Shown here one piece after another: positions 1-10,054 of a stretch of 64,000 nt of DNA (positions are counted from its first letter, which is position 1; every line of letters starts with the position of its first letter). Where the stretch lies: positions 124,001-188,000 of the forward strand of contig NZ_FOMZ01000003.1 in the NCBI RefSeq assembly GCF_900112765.1, given 5' to 3'. This DNA is from Actinopolyspora alba (lineage in GTDB: Bacteria; Actinomycetota; Actinomycetes; Mycobacteriales; Pseudonocardiaceae). A program made the position numbers and the translations under genes. A model generated the notes under the pieces. The model saw nothing but the letters and a program-made list of their open reading frames with translations, made no database searches and was not told where the DNA came from.

Positions 1-245
1 TGCGCAGGTACGCCCCGGACGTGCCGGTGGTCGGTATCCCCCCGCGACGGGAAGCCGCCATGTCGGAGGCCGTGCGGTCGGCCAACGACTACGCGATCTC
101 GGGGACCGCCGTCGTGCTGGCACCGGCCGCGGCGTCCATGGACATGTACACCGACTACGCCCATCGTGGGCGGGAATTCGCGGCAGCGGTACGTGCCGTG
201 CGGGCGGAACCGGGGACGGAACCGGCCGAATATCCCAGGGGGTGA
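1..245 (+). CDS. murD: UDP-N-acetylmuramoylalanine--D-glutamate ligase, C-terminal end (partial)
   Basis: Only the last ~80 codons are present; the gene begins left of the window, and the reading frame enters at base 3. The tail VVLAPAAASMDMYTDYAHRG is the typical MurD C-terminal signature (substrate-domain end, 'SPA-ASxD-F-xYxxRG'). MurD adds D-glutamate to UDP-MurNAc-L-Ala in cytoplasmic peptidoglycan precursor synthesis. The position immediately before ftsW, murG and murC matches the conserved actinobacterial division and cell-wall cluster. The stop is 7 bp before the likely ftsW start, so the two are probably co-transcribed. Confidence 0.9.
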   Translation, partial: RRYAPDVPVVGIPPRREAAMSEAVRSANDYAISGTAVVLAPAAASMDMYTDYAHRGREFAAAVRAVRAEPGTEPAEYPRG

Positions 246-252
246 GGCAGCT

Positions 253-1665
253 GTGGCAGCCCGGAACACGAGCGGGACTCGTGGACGAGGCACACAGGGG
301 GTCGCGGACGGTCTGCGCGGGATCAGTTCCGCGCTGACTTCCTGGCTGACCAGACCGCTGGCCTCGTTCCACCTGTTACTCGCGGTGTTCGGGCTGCTGA
401 CGGCTTTCGGGATGGTGATGGTGCTGTCGGCCTCCAGCGTGGAGTCCTTCAGCCAGCAGGGATCCTCCTACAGCGTCTTCCTGAAGCACCTGCTGCACTG
501 CCTCGCTGGGGCGCTCTGCTGTTACGTGGCCATGCGAATGCCGGTGTGGATGCTGCGCCGGTTCAGCCACGTGTTCCTGTTGGTGTGCCTGGTGCTGCTG
601 TCCCTGGTGCTGACCAGGTTGGGCTACGAGAACAACGGTGCGCAGAGCTGGTTCCGGATGGGGCCGGTCTCGTTCCAACCGGTGGAGCCCGCCAAGATCG
701 CGCTCGCGCTCTGGGGGGCTCACGTGCTCGTCACCAAACGGGCCCTGCTCGGCCAGTACCGCCATCTGCTGGTGCCGGTTCTCCCGGCGGCGCTGTTGAT
801 GTTCGCCCTGGTGATGATGCAGCCCGATTTCGGCTCCACGGTGACGCTCGGCATCGTGCTGCTGGCGCTGCTGTGGTTCGCGGGTGCACCGTTGCGGCTG
901 TTCAGCGCGCTGGTGCTCGGTGCCGTCACCGGCATGCTCGCCCTGGTTTTCCTCTTCCGCTACCAGATAACCCGGGTGACCTCGTTCTTCGGCTCCGGCA
1001 GCGGCAACGACGACAAGAGCTTTCAGGCGACCCAGGCGCTGTTGGCGCTTGCCGACGGCGGCATGTTCGGTGAGGGAATCGGACGCGGGTGGTCCAAGTG
1101 GCAGTACCTGCCCGAGGCGGACAACGACTTCATCTTCGCCGTGCTGGGTGAGGAACTGGGGTTCGTGGGATGCGCCTCCGTGCTGCTGTTGTTCGGTACC
1201 GTCGCCTACGTGGGGATGCGGATCGCCGCTCGCAACACCGATCCGTGGATCAAGCTGGTCTCCGCCACGCTCACCATGTGGTTGGTGGGGCAGGCCGCGA
1301 TCAACATCGGTTACGTGGTGGGACTGCTGCCGGTCACCGGACTGCCGCTGCCGTTGATCTCCTCGGGGGGAAGCTCGGTGGTGACCACCATGGTCGTTTT
1401 CGGGTTGCTGGCCAACTTCGCCAGGCACGAGCCCGAGGCCATCTCGGCGCTGCGCTCGCTCGGCCCGGGCAAGATCGGCAAGCTGCTCAGGTTGCCCACT
1501 CCCTCGCCCTATCGACCTCCCGCCTCGCGACGTCCCGCCGGGGCGGCCAATCCGCGCAGACCCCAGCCCGCCAAGCCGTCCGGTAAGAAGAACCGTTCCG
1601 AGGGGCCGAATCCCGGAAAACGGCGGGCACCGAGCGGACAACGACGTTCCGGATCCCCACGATGA
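253..1665 (+). CDS. ftsW: SEDS peptidoglycan polymerase FtsW
   Basis: FtsW is the septal SEDS glycosyltransferase that polymerises lipid II with its class B PBP partner at the divisome. From the GTG at 253 the protein is 470 residues with about ten hydrophobic segments. Family motifs visible are MMQPDFGST, GEELGFVG and LPLPLISSGGSS near the end of the membrane core. A basic, proline-rich cytoplasmic tail of about 65 residues follows (RRPAGAANPRRPQPAKPSGKK). GTG 253 is chosen because GGGGTGAGG lies just upstream; a longer reading from 166 would overlap murD deeply. A gap of about 177 bp separates it from murG. Confidence 0.93.
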   Translation: MAARNTSGTRGRGTQGVADGLRGISSALTSWLTRPLASFHLLLAVFGLLTAFGMVMVLSASSVESFSQQGSSYSVFLKHLLHCLAGALCCYVAMRMPVWMLRRFSHVFLLVCLVLLSLVLTRLGYENNGAQSWFRMGPVSFQPVEPAKIALALWGAHVLVTKRALLGQYRHLLVPVLPAALLMFALVMMQPDFGSTVTLGIVLLALLWFAGAPLRLFSALVLGAVTGMLALVFLFRYQITRVTSFFGSGSGNDDKSFQATQALLALADGGMFGEGIGRGWSKWQYLPEADNDFIFAVLGEELGFVGCASVLLLFGTVAYVGMRIAARNTDPWIKLVSATLTMWLVGQAAINIGYVVGLLPVTGLPLPLISSGGSSVVTTMVVFGLLANFARHEPEAISALRSLGPGKIGKLLRLPTPSPYRPPASRRPAGAANPRRPQPAKPSGKKNRSEGPNPGKRRAPSGQRRSGSPR

Positions 1666-1842
1666 GCCGGAAACCGCCGGAACGAGCGGTTTCCACCGAC
1701 GGGCGCCGGGATCCCTTCGACGGACATGACAAGCTCGCGTGAAACGGATCCGGTGCCGTGAGTCACCGGACCGCCGCCACTGATCACCCCGAATCGCCAC
1801 CCGGCCCAGCGGTGCGCGATCCAGAAACCAAGGAGGACTTCG

Positions 1843-3012
1843 TTGAACACGCAGCAACCGGGTGACCCCAGCGGTCGAGGTGGAGCACCGTCTCCCGCGG
1901 GGGAGACCGGCGCCGGTTCGCCGCGACGTCGGGGCCCCACGGTCGTCGTGGCGGGTGGTGGTACGGCAGGCCACATCGAGCCCGCGATGGCGTTGGCCGA
2001 CGCGGTCCGCAGGCTGCGTCCGGACGCCAGTGTGGTGGCTCTCGGTACGGAACGCGGACTGGAGACCGACATCGTGCCCGCGCGCGGCTACCCGTTGGAA
2101 CTGGTCCCCCCGGTGCCGATGCCGCGCAAGGCCAGCCCCGAGCTGCTCAGGATGCCCTCGAAGGTCCGCGATTCGGTACGTCGTACCCGTGAGGTGCTGG
2201 AACGCGTGGGCGCCGACGTGGTCGTCGGTTTCGGCGGCTACGTCTCCCTCTCCGCCTATCTGGGGGCCCGTGGCCGAGTTCCGATCGTCGTTCACGAGGC
2301 GAACGCGCGAGCCGGGCTGTCCAACAAGGTGGGAGCCCGCTTCGCCAGGGAAGTGCTTGCGGCCGTGCCGGACAGCGGGTTACCCGGCGCACGTACCATC
2401 GGAATACCACTGCGCGAGTCGATAACCACGTTGGACCGCGCCTCGCTGCGTGCCCAGGCCCGCGCGCACTACGGGCTGCGTCCCGACGCGCCGACCGTCC
2501 TGGTATTCGGTGGTTCGCAGGGTGCGCAGACACTCAACACCGCGTTCTCGGGGGCCTCCGACGAGTTGGGCAGGGCCGGTATCGGTGTGCTGCACGCACA
2601 CGGGCCCAAGAACACGGTGGCGGTGCGGGAGCTTCCCGGAGCGCCGCCCTACGTGCCGGTGCCCTACCTGGAGCGGATGGATCTGGCATACGCGGCGGCC
2701 GATCTGGTGGTGTGCCGCTCGGGTGCGATGACGGTGGCCGAGGTGTCCGCGGTGGGGCTCCCCGCCGTGTTCGTGCCGCTGCCGCACGGCAACGGTGAGC
2801 AGGCCCTCAACGCGCAACCCGTGGTCACCGCGGGGGGTGCGAAACTGATTTCCGACGCGGAACTGACACCGCAGCGTGTCATCGATGAGATACTGCCGTT
2901 GGCAGGTGATTCCGAAGTGCTGGCACGAATGAACCGCGCGACGCTGGGTACCGGGCATCGCGAGGCGGACCGGGTGCTGGCCGAGACCACGCTGGAGGTG
3001 GCCGGGGCGTGA
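1843..3012 (+). CDS. murG: UDP-GlcNAc--undecaprenyl-PP-MurNAc-pentapeptide GlcNAc transferase MurG
   Basis: MurG converts lipid I to lipid II on the inner face of the membrane. The product is 389 residues. After a ~30-residue polar N-terminus comes the GT28 N-terminal glycine motif [20 protein letters not shown]. The C-terminal donor domain carries [14 protein letters not shown], then [18 protein letters not shown] and [13 protein letters not shown], all MurG signatures. The start is TTG 1843, supported by a perfect AGGAGG at 1831-1836. The stop overlaps the murC start by 4 bp (GTGA), indicating translational coupling. Confidence 0.97.
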   Translation: MNTQQPGDPSGRGGAPSPAGETGAGSPRRRGPTVVVAGGGTAGHIEPAMALADAVRRLRPDASVVALGTERGLETDIVPARGYPLELVPPVPMPRKASPELLRMPSKVRDSVRRTREVLERVGADVVVGFGGYVSLSAYLGARGRVPIVVHEANARAGLSNKVGARFAREVLAAVPDSGLPGARTIGIPLRESITTLDRASLRAQARAHYGLRPDAPTVLVFGGSQGAQTLNTAFSGASDELGRAGIGVLHAHGPKNTVAVRELPGAPPYVPVPYLERMDLAYAAADLVVCRSGAMTVAEVSAVGLPAVFVPLPHGNGEQALNAQPVVTAGGAKLISDAELTPQRVIDEILPLAGDSEVLARMNRATLGTGHREADRVLAETTLEVAGA

Positions 3013-4505
3013 ACGACGATGAGGATGGCAGGCAGTCGCGGGAGACACTTTCGGAGGGTTCTCCCGCCACCACCGACGATCTGCTGTCCCGGGTGCATCT
3101 GATCGGCATCGGCGGGGCGGGGATGAGTGGTATCGCCCGCATCCTGCTGGCCCGGGGGAGGAAGGTGTCGGGCTCGGATGCCCGCGATTCGAGAACCGTG
3201 CTCGCGCTGCGAACCCAGGGGGCCGCCGTCGCGATCGGACACGGTGGTCCGAACCTGGACCAACTCGAATCGGGGCCGAGCGCCGTGGTGATCTCCACGG
3301 CCATCGAGGCCGAGAACCCGGAGCTGGCCGAGGCACGTCGCCGGGGTGTCCCGGTACTCGGCCGTGCCGAGGCACTGGCCGCGCTGATGCGGGACCACCG
3401 GGTGGCATGTGTGACCGGAACGCACGGCAAGACCTCCACCACCTCCATGCTCACGGTGGCGCTGCAGCACTGCAGACTCGACCCGTCGTTCGCCATCGGC
3501 GGTGATCTCAACGACTCCGGGGCGAACGCGCACCACGGCGAGGGCGGACTGTTCGTCGCGGAGGCGGACGAGAGCGACGGTTCCTTCCTGGTGTTCTCCC
3601 CCTCCGTGGCGGTGGTCACCAACGTGGAGCCGGACCATCTCGACCACCACGGAACCACCGAGGCCTACGTCGAGGTGTTCGAGAAGTTCGTGGAGCGGAT
3701 CGAGCCGGGCGGGGTGCTCGTCGCCGGAACCGACGATCCGGGCGCCGCCGCGCTGGCCGACCGAGCCGAACGCGCGGGGGTGCGAGTACGCCGTTACGGC
3801 ACTGCCGTGGAAGGCCCGGACGACGCCCGCATCGTCTCCTACGCACCGCGGCACGGTGGCGGTTCGACGGAACTGATCCTGGGCGGAAGCGGTGCCGTGG
3901 AACTGTACGTGTCGGTCCCCGGGGAGCACATGGCGGCGAACGCGGTCGCCGCGTTGCTGGCGGGGATCGAACTCGGGGCCGACACGGGCGAGTTGCTGGA
4001 GGGCCTGGCCGCGTTCGGCGGGGTTCGGCGTCGTTTCGAGTTCAAGGGAAGGGCCGACGGTGTGCGGGTTTACGACGACTACGCGCACCATCCCACCGAG
4101 GTCCGGGCCCAGCTGCGCGCCGCTCGTACCGAAGTGGATTCCGGCAGGATCGTCGTCGCCTTTCAGCCGCACCTGTTCTCTCGCACCGCCGCGTTCTCCG
4201 ACGAGTTCGGTGCGGCGCTGGCCGAGGCCGACGAAGTGGTGGTGCTCGACGTGTACGGCGCGCGTGAACAGCCGCAGCCGGGGGTTTCCGGCCGACTGAT
4301 CGCCGATGCGGTGCCGCTGCCCCCCGAGCGGGTGCACTACGAGCCCTCGATCACCGAGGTCGCGCCCCTGACGGCGGAGTTGGCACGTCCCGGTGACATC
4401 GTGCTGACCATGGGTGCGGGCGACGTCACCATGCTGGGGCCGGAGATTCTGGCCGAGATCGACAGTCGTGACGGTGTTGCCGACCCGGGGTCACCGGAGA
4501 GCTGA
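3009..4505 (+). CDS. murC: UDP-N-acetylmuramate--L-alanine ligase MurC
   Basis: MurC ligates L-alanine to UDP-MurNAc using ATP. The 498-residue protein has the Mur N-terminal Rossmann motif [20 protein letters not shown], the ATP P-loop [14 protein letters not shown], the central EADESDGSF and [11 protein letters not shown] motifs, and the C-terminal [10 protein letters not shown] and QPHLFSRT motifs. Length and motif order are normal for the family. It starts with GTG overlapping the murG stop. The next gene, ftsQ, begins about 245 bp downstream; no murB or ddl lies in between. Confidence 0.97.
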   Translation: MNDDEDGRQSRETLSEGSPATTDDLLSRVHLIGIGGAGMSGIARILLARGRKVSGSDARDSRTVLALRTQGAAVAIGHGGPNLDQLESGPSAVVISTAIEAENPELAEARRRGVPVLGRAEALAALMRDHRVACVTGTHGKTSTTSMLTVALQHCRLDPSFAIGGDLNDSGANAHHGEGGLFVAEADESDGSFLVFSPSVAVVTNVEPDHLDHHGTTEAYVEVFEKFVERIEPGGVLVAGTDDPGAAALADRAERAGVRVRRYGTAVEGPDDARIVSYAPRHGGGSTELILGGSGAVELYVSVPGEHMAANAVAALLAGIELGADTGELLEGLAAFGGVRRRFEFKGRADGVRVYDDYAHHPTEVRAQLRAARTEVDSGRIVVAFQPHLFSRTAAFSDEFGAALAEADEVVVLDVYGAREQPQPGVSGRLIADAVPLPPERVHYEPSITEVAPLTAELARPGDIVLTMGAGDVTMLGPEILAEIDSRDGVADPGSPES

Positions 4506-4749
4506 GGCCGCCGACCGGCATACCCGGTTCCCGGGCCGAGCGGGCCCGGGGACCGGCGGTTCGCACGTTCATGGAAGGTGTGTCCCCCGGAACGGGAACA
4601 GCCTGCCGCCGGGAGCCCGCGAGAGGCTCCGTCCGGCGAGAGCACGAGAGGACCGATCCAGCAGCGTTCCACCGGAACCCCGGCGTCTCACCTCGCTCGA
4701 TCGACCGACGTGCGCGGGCCGCTCCCCGAGCGCGCGAGCGAGTTCTGCT

Positions 4750-5559
4750 ATGGATTCCGAACGAAAAGCACCACCGGACGGAGATCGTGGGGTCGTCATG
4801 GCGGATTCCGGAACGACACGGACACGTCAGCGCGGTCGCGCCGCCTCGAGAGATCGGCGAGGTCGTGGGTCCGGTACCGAGTCCTCCGGTGTGGGAGTTC
4901 GGGGATGGGTGACGTTGGGGGTGCTCGCCCTGTTGACCATCGGTGTGGTGGTGGTCTTTTTCACGCCGATGCTGGGGGTGCGCTCCGTGCGGATCGAGGG
5001 AACCCGGGTGCTCGACCCGTCCAGGGTGCGGGAGGTGGCGGCGATCGAGCGCGGTACACCGATGGTCCGGGTGGACCGTTCCGAGGTGCTGCGGCGCGTG
5101 AACGGTATTTCCAGGATCGATTCGACCACCGTCCGGTTGTCATTGCCCGCCACGGTGGTCATCGGCGTCGAGGAACGGCGACCGGTGATGTACACCGGCA
5201 CCTCGAAGGGGTTCCGGCTGGTCGATGACGAGGCGGTCGGTTTCGCCACGGTCACCGAGCGCCCGAGCGATCTGCCCGAGCTCCGGCTCGGCCCGGAACA
5301 GCGGACGAAGCGAGTGCGGATGGCGGCTGTGACCGCCGTGACCGCGCTGGACGGAAAGACGCTGGACCAGGTGAGAGCCGTAAGTGTCGAGACCGGGACA
5401 GGAGCCCCGCGGGTGCGTATGTCACTGACGCGGGGACGTGACGTCGAATGGGGCGGCACGGGCGAGTCCGGACGAAAGGCGGCGATTCTTCCCGTGCTGC
5501 TCACCCGACCCGGTGAGGTCTACGATGTGACCAGTCCGGAGCTGCCCACCGTTTCGTGA
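4750..5559 (+). CDS. ftsQ: Cell division protein FtsQ (POTRA domain)
   Basis: FtsQ is a bitopic divisome scaffold that bridges early and late division proteins. From ATG 4750 it has 269 residues: a basic cytoplasmic N-terminus rich in Arg/Ser/Thr, one membrane segment (VTLGVLALLTIGVVVVFF), then a POTRA domain beginning LGVRSVRIEGTRVLDPSRV and the FtsQ beta domain (VIGVEERRPVMYTG). ATG 4798 is an alternative start with weak GGAG upstream, giving 253 residues. Open frame extends further upstream to 4414 inside murC, but this has no coding signature. A strong hairpin follows the gene at 5604. Confidence 0.9.
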   Translation: MDSERKAPPDGDRGVVMADSGTTRTRQRGRAASRDRRGRGSGTESSGVGVRGWVTLGVLALLTIGVVVVFFTPMLGVRSVRIEGTRVLDPSRVREVAAIERGTPMVRVDRSEVLRRVNGISRIDSTTVRLSLPATVVIGVEERRPVMYTGTSKGFRLVDDEAVGFATVTERPSDLPELRLGPEQRTKRVRMAAVTAVTALDGKTLDQVRAVSVETGTGAPRVRMSLTRGRDVEWGGTGESGRKAAILPVLLTRPGEVYDVTSPELPTVS

Positions 5560-5603
5560 ACCGAGATCCGGCGTGGTCGGCGACTCGCTAGCCTGCCGTC
5601 CCC

Positions 5604-5636
5604 GACCCCGTCCCGGATTTTCCGGTGGGGTCTTTC
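5604..5636. terminator. Bidirectional hairpin between ftsQ and the opposing gene
   Basis: GACCCC (5604-5609) pairs with GGGGTC (5627-5632), and an inner CCGGA/TCCGG stem (5613-5617/5621-5625) closes on a T-rich loop, followed by TCTTTCG. It sits between two convergent genes and so probably serves both as an intrinsic terminator. Inferred from the inverted repeat only. Confidence 0.6.
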
Positions 5637-5729
5637 GTTCCCCGGCGGGTGCGCCGCGTTCGTGCGGCGAGCCGTCCGGGGTGCCAGTGGTGAGGCCGCC
5701 GGACTCATCCCCTTCGTACCGGGGGTTTT

Positions 5730-6413
5730 TCAACGGGTTCCCAGGTAGAGGTGGTACTCAGTGCGCAGCGAGCCCAGTGTGACCGGAATCGGGTGCCGCC
5801 GTACCGTGCCGAAGACTTCCCGCATGGTCGTCTCCAGCTCGTCGGAGTGCGCCGCGGACCAGATCGCCACCACGCCGCTCGCCGCGAGTCTGCTGTGGCA
5901 GTCGGCCAGGAAGTCCTGTTCGTACACCGTCTCGTTGGCGTCGTGCACGAGATAACCGGGGCCGTTGTCCACATCGAGCAGTATCAGTTCCAGGGAACCG
6001 ATCGTGCGTTCGGCCAGGACAGCGGTGACGTCCGAGGCGCACAGGTGTATCCGCTCATCCGAACGATCGTCGGCCAGCTCGGGAACCATGCCGCTCCGGT
6101 ACCAGTCGATGACCGCCGGTTCCAGTTCCGCGACGGTAACCTCGCGCACCAGCGGTTCGGACAGTACCTCGTGCAGGGTGTACCCGAGTCCGAGCCCGCC
6201 GATCAGCACTCGCGCCCCGTGCCGGGACTCCCCGGTTCCCGGGGCGGGCAACGACTCCAGCGCCGTTCGCGCCAGTAGGCGCTCGCTCTCGGTGTGGGCG
6301 GTGTCCATCACGAACACCCCGTTGACCCGTAGTTCGAGCGTGCCGTCAGCGCGCCGCAGCAATACGACCTCGCCCCGGGGCGACTCCACCGTGGCCACTC
6401 GTTCGACGGACAC
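5730..6413 (-). CDS. Spermidine-synthase-like methyltransferase-fold protein
   Basis: The predicted protein has 227 residues from GTG 6413; in-frame sequence continues to a GTG at 6524 but looks non-coding. It starts with a beta region (VERVATVESPRGEVVLLRR). A Rossmann fold follows: glycine motif VLIGGLGLGYTLHEVL, acidic strand end VTVAELEPAVIDWYR, then DVDNGPGYLVHDANETVY, which matches spermidine synthase-like proteins ('D-x-DNGP'). The true substrate is unknown; family members include polyamine aminopropyltransferases and uncharacterised actinobacterial homologues. It is transcribed against the division genes, between ftsQ and ftsZ, so it probably does not belong to their operon. The start codon is uncertain. 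Confidence 0.75.
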   Translation of the reverse strand: MSVERVATVESPRGEVVLLRRADGTLELRVNGVFVMDTAHTESERLLARTALESLPAPGTGESRHGARVLIGGLGLGYTLHEVLSEPLVREVTVAELEPAVIDWYRSGMVPELADDRSDERIHLCASDVTAVLAERTIGSLELILLDVDNGPGYLVHDANETVYEQDFLADCHSRLAASGVVAIWSAAHSDELETTMREVFGTVRRHPIPVTLGSLRTEYHLYLGTR

Positions 6414-6933
6414 TCGTCCCACGCCTCTCGTCGGGTGTCTCGGCTCCGCGTTCGGTGCGGATCGGCGGCCGCGCGGGCATTCGTCACCTGTCGACCCGCC
6501 CCGCTTCTCCTCACCCGGCCGCACACAATATCGTTGACGAGGTCCACCGTCCGAAGGTCCGTGTGAGTCCCGGATCAGCCGTCATGGACACCACGACTCG
6601 CGGATTCGTTCGCGGTACGGTGTGGACTGTGATCGTGACAAGCCGACGGGTCGGGTGTACTCGAGGTTTCGTGGTGTGGGGCGCGGAGCTTTCCGGGCGT
6701 CGTGCGGGCGTTCGTGGTCACGGCCGGTGAGTCGATGACACACGTGCGACGGTATCGGCGTGGCTGCTGGACTCCTGCCGTCCACGGTGCATAACGTCCG
6801 ATCACTGCGGGTTGACGACGAGTCGGCCACGTAGTCGCACACCACACCGGACGCCGGACGGCGTCCACGACCGAGACCTGTCACGGTCCACCCACAGCGA
6901 GCGCTTCAGCCACGACCAGGAAGGCGGATGACG
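6414..6933. other. Intergenic region upstream of ftsZ (promoter region)
   Basis: About 500 bp lies between the divergent spermidine-synthase-like gene and ftsZ. Open frames here on either strand have poor codon bias and no recognisable motif. TTGACG appears twice (near 6533 and 6812) and could be -35 elements, but I cannot assign a confident -10. The region most likely carries the ftsZ promoters and the promoter of the minus-strand gene. Confidence 0.45.
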
Positions 6934-8424
6934 ATGACGCCCCCGCACAACTACCTAGCGGTGATTAAAGTCGTCGGCATCGGTGGCGGCGGTGTAAACG
7001 CCGTGAATCGGATGATCGAGGTCGGGCTCAAGGGTGTCGAGTTCATCGCGGTGAACACCGACGCGCAGGCCCTCCTGATGTCGGATGCCGACGTCAAGCT
7101 CGACATCGGCCGTGAGCTGACGCGCGGTTTGGGAGCGGGAGCCGCTCCCGATGTCGGTTACCAGGCCGCCGATGACCACAAGGACGAGATCGAGGAGGTG
7201 CTCAAGGGCGCCGACATGGTCTTCGTCACCGCGGGCGAGGGAGGCGGCACCGGCACCGGCGGTGCTCCGGTGATCGCCTCGGTGGCCCGCAAGTTGGGGG
7301 CGTTGACCATCGGTGTCGTCACCCGTCCCTTCTCGTTCGAGGGCAAGCGCAGAGCCAATCAGGCCGAGCAGGGCATAAAGGATCTGCGTGACGAGTGCGA
7401 CACCCTGATCGTCATTCCGAACGATCGGTTGCTGCAGCTCGGCGACATCGGCGTGAGCCTGATGGACGCCTTCCGCTCGGCGGACGAGGTGCTGCTCTCC
7501 GGTGTGCAGGGAATCACCGACCTGATCACCACACCGGGACTGATCAACCTCGACTTCGCCGACGTCAAGAGCGTCATGTCCGGGGCGGGGAGTGCCCTGA
7601 TGGGTATCGGCTCCGCACGGGGTGAGGGCAGAGCGGTGGAAGCGGCGCAGAAGGCGATCAACTCACCGTTGCTGGAAGCCAGCATGGAAGGCGCGCACGG
7701 TGTGCTGCTCGCCATAGCGGGTGGTTCGGACCTCGGACTGTTCGAGATCAACGAATCGGCTTCGTTGGTGCAGGAGTCCGCCCACCCCGAGGCCAACATC
7801 ATCTTCGGTACGGTCATCGACGATTCACTGGGCGACGAGGTGCGGGTCACCGTGATCGCGGCCGGTTTCGACGCCGGGGCACCGACGCACAAGAAACTGG
7901 ATCCCGACAAGGTCGGTTCCACCGAGGAGGGCGACCCGGAGGCACCTGTTACGGCAGGCCAGGTTGTCGAGGGTCAGGCCGAGCCCGCCAACCGTGAGGC
8001 TCCGGCCGCCCCCGAGAGCGCGCCCACCGCATCGGCGCCCCACTCGACCGGTCCGTCCGAGGGGAGCACCGGCACCACACCGATCAGGCACCACGACCCG
8101 TCGTCCCAACAGCCGGAGGCGGAGAGCACGAACGCCCCGGCCGCGGGCTCGTCCCATGAGGCGGTCTCCTCCGAGCAGGGGAGGACTCCGAACCACGAAA
8201 CCGGGGAACAGCGTCAGCCACAGCAGGGACTCGGCGGCGCTGTCGGTACGGACGGCTCGACCATCGGTGGTGAGCAGCAGTCCGGCACCGTGCCTGCCAG
8301 GCCCGCTGGTGGCTATCCGGGCTCCGGGAGCGGGTTCGGCGGTTCGCTGCTGGGACGCTCCAGGAACCAGAACGACGACGACAACGACGACGAGGTGGAT
8401 ATTCCGCCGTTCATGCGTAGGTGA
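6934..8424 (+). CDS. ftsZ: Cell division GTPase FtsZ
   Basis: FtsZ is the tubulin homologue that polymerises into the Z-ring. The product is 496 residues from ATG 6934 ([20 protein letters not shown]). This start is preferred over ATG 6928, 6 bp upstream, because AGGAAGG at 6918-6924 is then properly spaced and the N-terminus matches related actinobacteria. The tubulin signature [20 protein letters not shown] and the T7-loop region [12 protein letters not shown] are all present. After the globular core, about 175 residues form a low-complexity linker rich in Pro, Ala, Ser and Gln. The C-terminal peptide [11 protein letters not shown] is where SepF and other partners bind. Confidence 0.98.
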   Translation: MTPPHNYLAVIKVVGIGGGGVNAVNRMIEVGLKGVEFIAVNTDAQALLMSDADVKLDIGRELTRGLGAGAAPDVGYQAADDHKDEIEEVLKGADMVFVTAGEGGGTGTGGAPVIASVARKLGALTIGVVTRPFSFEGKRRANQAEQGIKDLRDECDTLIVIPNDRLLQLGDIGVSLMDAFRSADEVLLSGVQGITDLITTPGLINLDFADVKSVMSGAGSALMGIGSARGEGRAVEAAQKAINSPLLEASMEGAHGVLLAIAGGSDLGLFEINESASLVQESAHPEANIIFGTVIDDSLGDEVRVTVIAAGFDAGAPTHKKLDPDKVGSTEEGDPEAPVTAGQVVEGQAEPANREAPAAPESAPTASAPHSTGPSEGSTGTTPIRHHDPSSQQPEAESTNAPAAGSSHEAVSSEQGRTPNHETGEQRQPQQGLGGAVGTDGSTIGGEQQSGTVPARPAGGYPGSGSGFGGSLLGRSRNQNDDDNDDEVDIPPFMRR

Positions 8425-8530
8425 CACGACCCGTTCACCCGTTCGGGGAGTGCGGGACAATGCACGGTGTCGGCGTTGTCGAACCGGAAGCGCCGTGGCA
8501 TGTTCGCAAGCACTCGCGGGAGGGCGCATC

Positions 8531-9250
8531 GTGCGGATCCGTCGTGTTGTCACGACTCGTGAGGGTGGTTATTCGAAACCGCCGTTCGACTCGTTCAACC
8601 TGGGGGGACGTGTCGGCGACGATCCGGAGCACCTGGCCGCGAACCGGGGAAAGCTCGCCGCCGGCATCGGGATAGCCGAACAACGTTTCGTCTGGATGGA
8701 ACAGATCCACGGCAGAACCGCGGCCGTGGTGGACGGTCCGCGTGCGGAACCCGTGGAGGGGACCGACGCGTTGATCACCGCTGTTCCGCGGCTGCCGCTG
8801 GTCGTGCTGACGGCCGACTGCGTACCCGTTCTGCTCGGTGATCCGGTCAGCGGTGTCGTGGCCGCGGTGCACGCCGGGCGCGTGGGAGCACGTGTCGGTG
8901 TGCTCGTCAGCGCGCTGCGCCGGATGGTCGAGGCCGGAGCACGGATCGATCGGGTCGAGGCACTGCTCGGCCCCGCCGCGTGCGGTGGGTGCTACGAGGT
9001 CCCCGCCGAGATGCGTGACGAGGTGGAACGGCAATTGCCCGGCAGCGCCACGAAGACGCGTGGCGGCACTCCCGCGCTGGACCTGCGAGCCGGCCTGTGG
9101 GAGCAGCTCGCCGCCGCCGGTATCGCGCGGATCGGACAGGACCCGCGCTGCACGCTGGAGAGCCCGGAGTTGTTCAGCCACCGGCGTGATTCGGGAAGCA
9201 CGGGAAGGATCGCCGCGGTGGTCTGGTCCGAGCCGGAGGAGCAGCAGTGA
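8531..9250 (+). CDS. pgeF: Peptidoglycan editing factor / multicopper-polyphenol-oxidase-fold protein PgeF (YfiH, LACC1 family)
   Basis: The 239-residue protein belongs to the YfiH/LACC1 family, whose members have purine nucleoside or muropeptide-editing activity. Visible family features are TREGGYSKPPFDSFNLG at the N-terminus, HGRTAAVV, LTADCVPVLL and the metal-ligand His in AAVHAGRVGARVG. GPAACGGCYEVP carries the conserved Cys. The commoner 'HAGWRG' is HAGRVG here. GTG 8531 is chosen for GGGAGGG just upstream; an open frame continues upstream inside ftsZ but is not coding. It lies between ftsZ and yggS as in most actinobacteria, and its stop overlaps the next start by 4 bp. Confidence 0.93.
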   Translation: MRIRRVVTTREGGYSKPPFDSFNLGGRVGDDPEHLAANRGKLAAGIGIAEQRFVWMEQIHGRTAAVVDGPRAEPVEGTDALITAVPRLPLVVLTADCVPVLLGDPVSGVVAAVHAGRVGARVGVLVSALRRMVEAGARIDRVEALLGPAACGGCYEVPAEMRDEVERQLPGSATKTRGGTPALDLRAGLWEQLAAAGIARIGQDPRCTLESPELFSHRRDSGSTGRIAAVVWSEPEEQQ

Positions 9251-9993
9251 GCGACGAGATGGCCGAACACGCCCGCAAGGCGGGGATAGCAGAGTCGCTG
9301 GCCAAGGTCAGGGAACGCATCGAGCGGGCGTGCGTGAACGCGGGAAGGTCATCCGGGGAAGTCGGGTTGTCCGCGGTGACCAAGACGTTTCCGGCCTCGG
9401 ACGCGGCGTTGCTGGCCGACCTCGGTGTGACCGATCTCGCCGAGAACCGGGACCAGGAGGCCGCGCCGAAGGTCCGCGAGTTCCACCGGTTGCGCCCGCG
9501 ATCCCGCGTGCGTTGGCATATGGTCGGTCAGTTGCAACGCAACAAGGCGCGATCAGTGGTGCGTTGGGCCGACGTGGTGGAGTCGGTGGACAGCCGTCGT
9601 CTGGTCGAGGCGTTGCAACGGGCCGTGGGCGGTGCTCTCGAATCGGGTGAGCGTTCCGAGCCGTTGGACGCACTGCTTCAGGTCAACCTGGAGCAGCGTA
9701 CGGATCGGGGTGGTTGTGCACCGGAAGAGGTCCCTGAGCTGGCGGAGATGATTACACGAATGTGTGAGATTCGACTCTGCGGCGTTATGGCTGTCGCCCC
9801 GCTGAACGAGGATCCGGATGTGGCGTTTGCCACCCTTTCGGGGATTTCCGAGCGGCTTCGGCGGGACTTCTCCGAAGCTCGGGAGGTGTCGGCAGGAATG
9901 AGTAGTGATCTGGAGAGTGCGATAGCCCACGGTTCTACCCGAGTGCGTGTCGGAACGGCGTTGCTCGGGGGGCGCCCGTTAGTCTCGCCGTGA
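9247..9993 (+). CDS. YggS/PLPBP family pyridoxal-phosphate homeostasis protein
   Basis: PLPBP proteins bind pyridoxal phosphate without known catalysis and maintain PLP and amino-acid balance. The product is 248 residues, normal for the family. The PLP lysine is K46 in LSAVTKTFP. WHMVGQLQRNKARSVV and the phosphate-binding end STRVRVGTALLGGRP match family consensus, with the usual HFIGxLQxNK appearing as HMVGQLQRNK. It starts with GTG overlapping pgeF by 4 bp and precedes sepF, the conserved order in Gram-positive division clusters. Confidence 0.95.
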   Translation: MSDEMAEHARKAGIAESLAKVRERIERACVNAGRSSGEVGLSAVTKTFPASDAALLADLGVTDLAENRDQEAAPKVREFHRLRPRSRVRWHMVGQLQRNKARSVVRWADVVESVDSRRLVEALQRAVGGALESGERSEPLDALLQVNLEQRTDRGGCAPEEVPELAEMITRMCEIRLCGVMAVAPLNEDPDVAFATLSGISERLRRDFSEAREVSAGMSSDLESAIAHGSTRVRVGTALLGGRPLVSP

Positions 9994-10054
9994 CCCGCCA
10001 AGCGGATCGAAGGCCTGCCGTCGCTGTACTTTTCGCGGAGGAAGGGGCTTGCCG

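Noticed and set aside
376-2295. Long minus-strand open frame opposite ftsW and murG
   Set aside because: It mirrors real genes on the other strand; its sequence is Arg/His/Gln-rich without motifs, as expected of antisense frames in high-GC DNA.
6455-6884. Small open frames in the ftsZ upstream region
   Set aside because: Poor codon bias on both strands and no motif; treated as promoter sequence.
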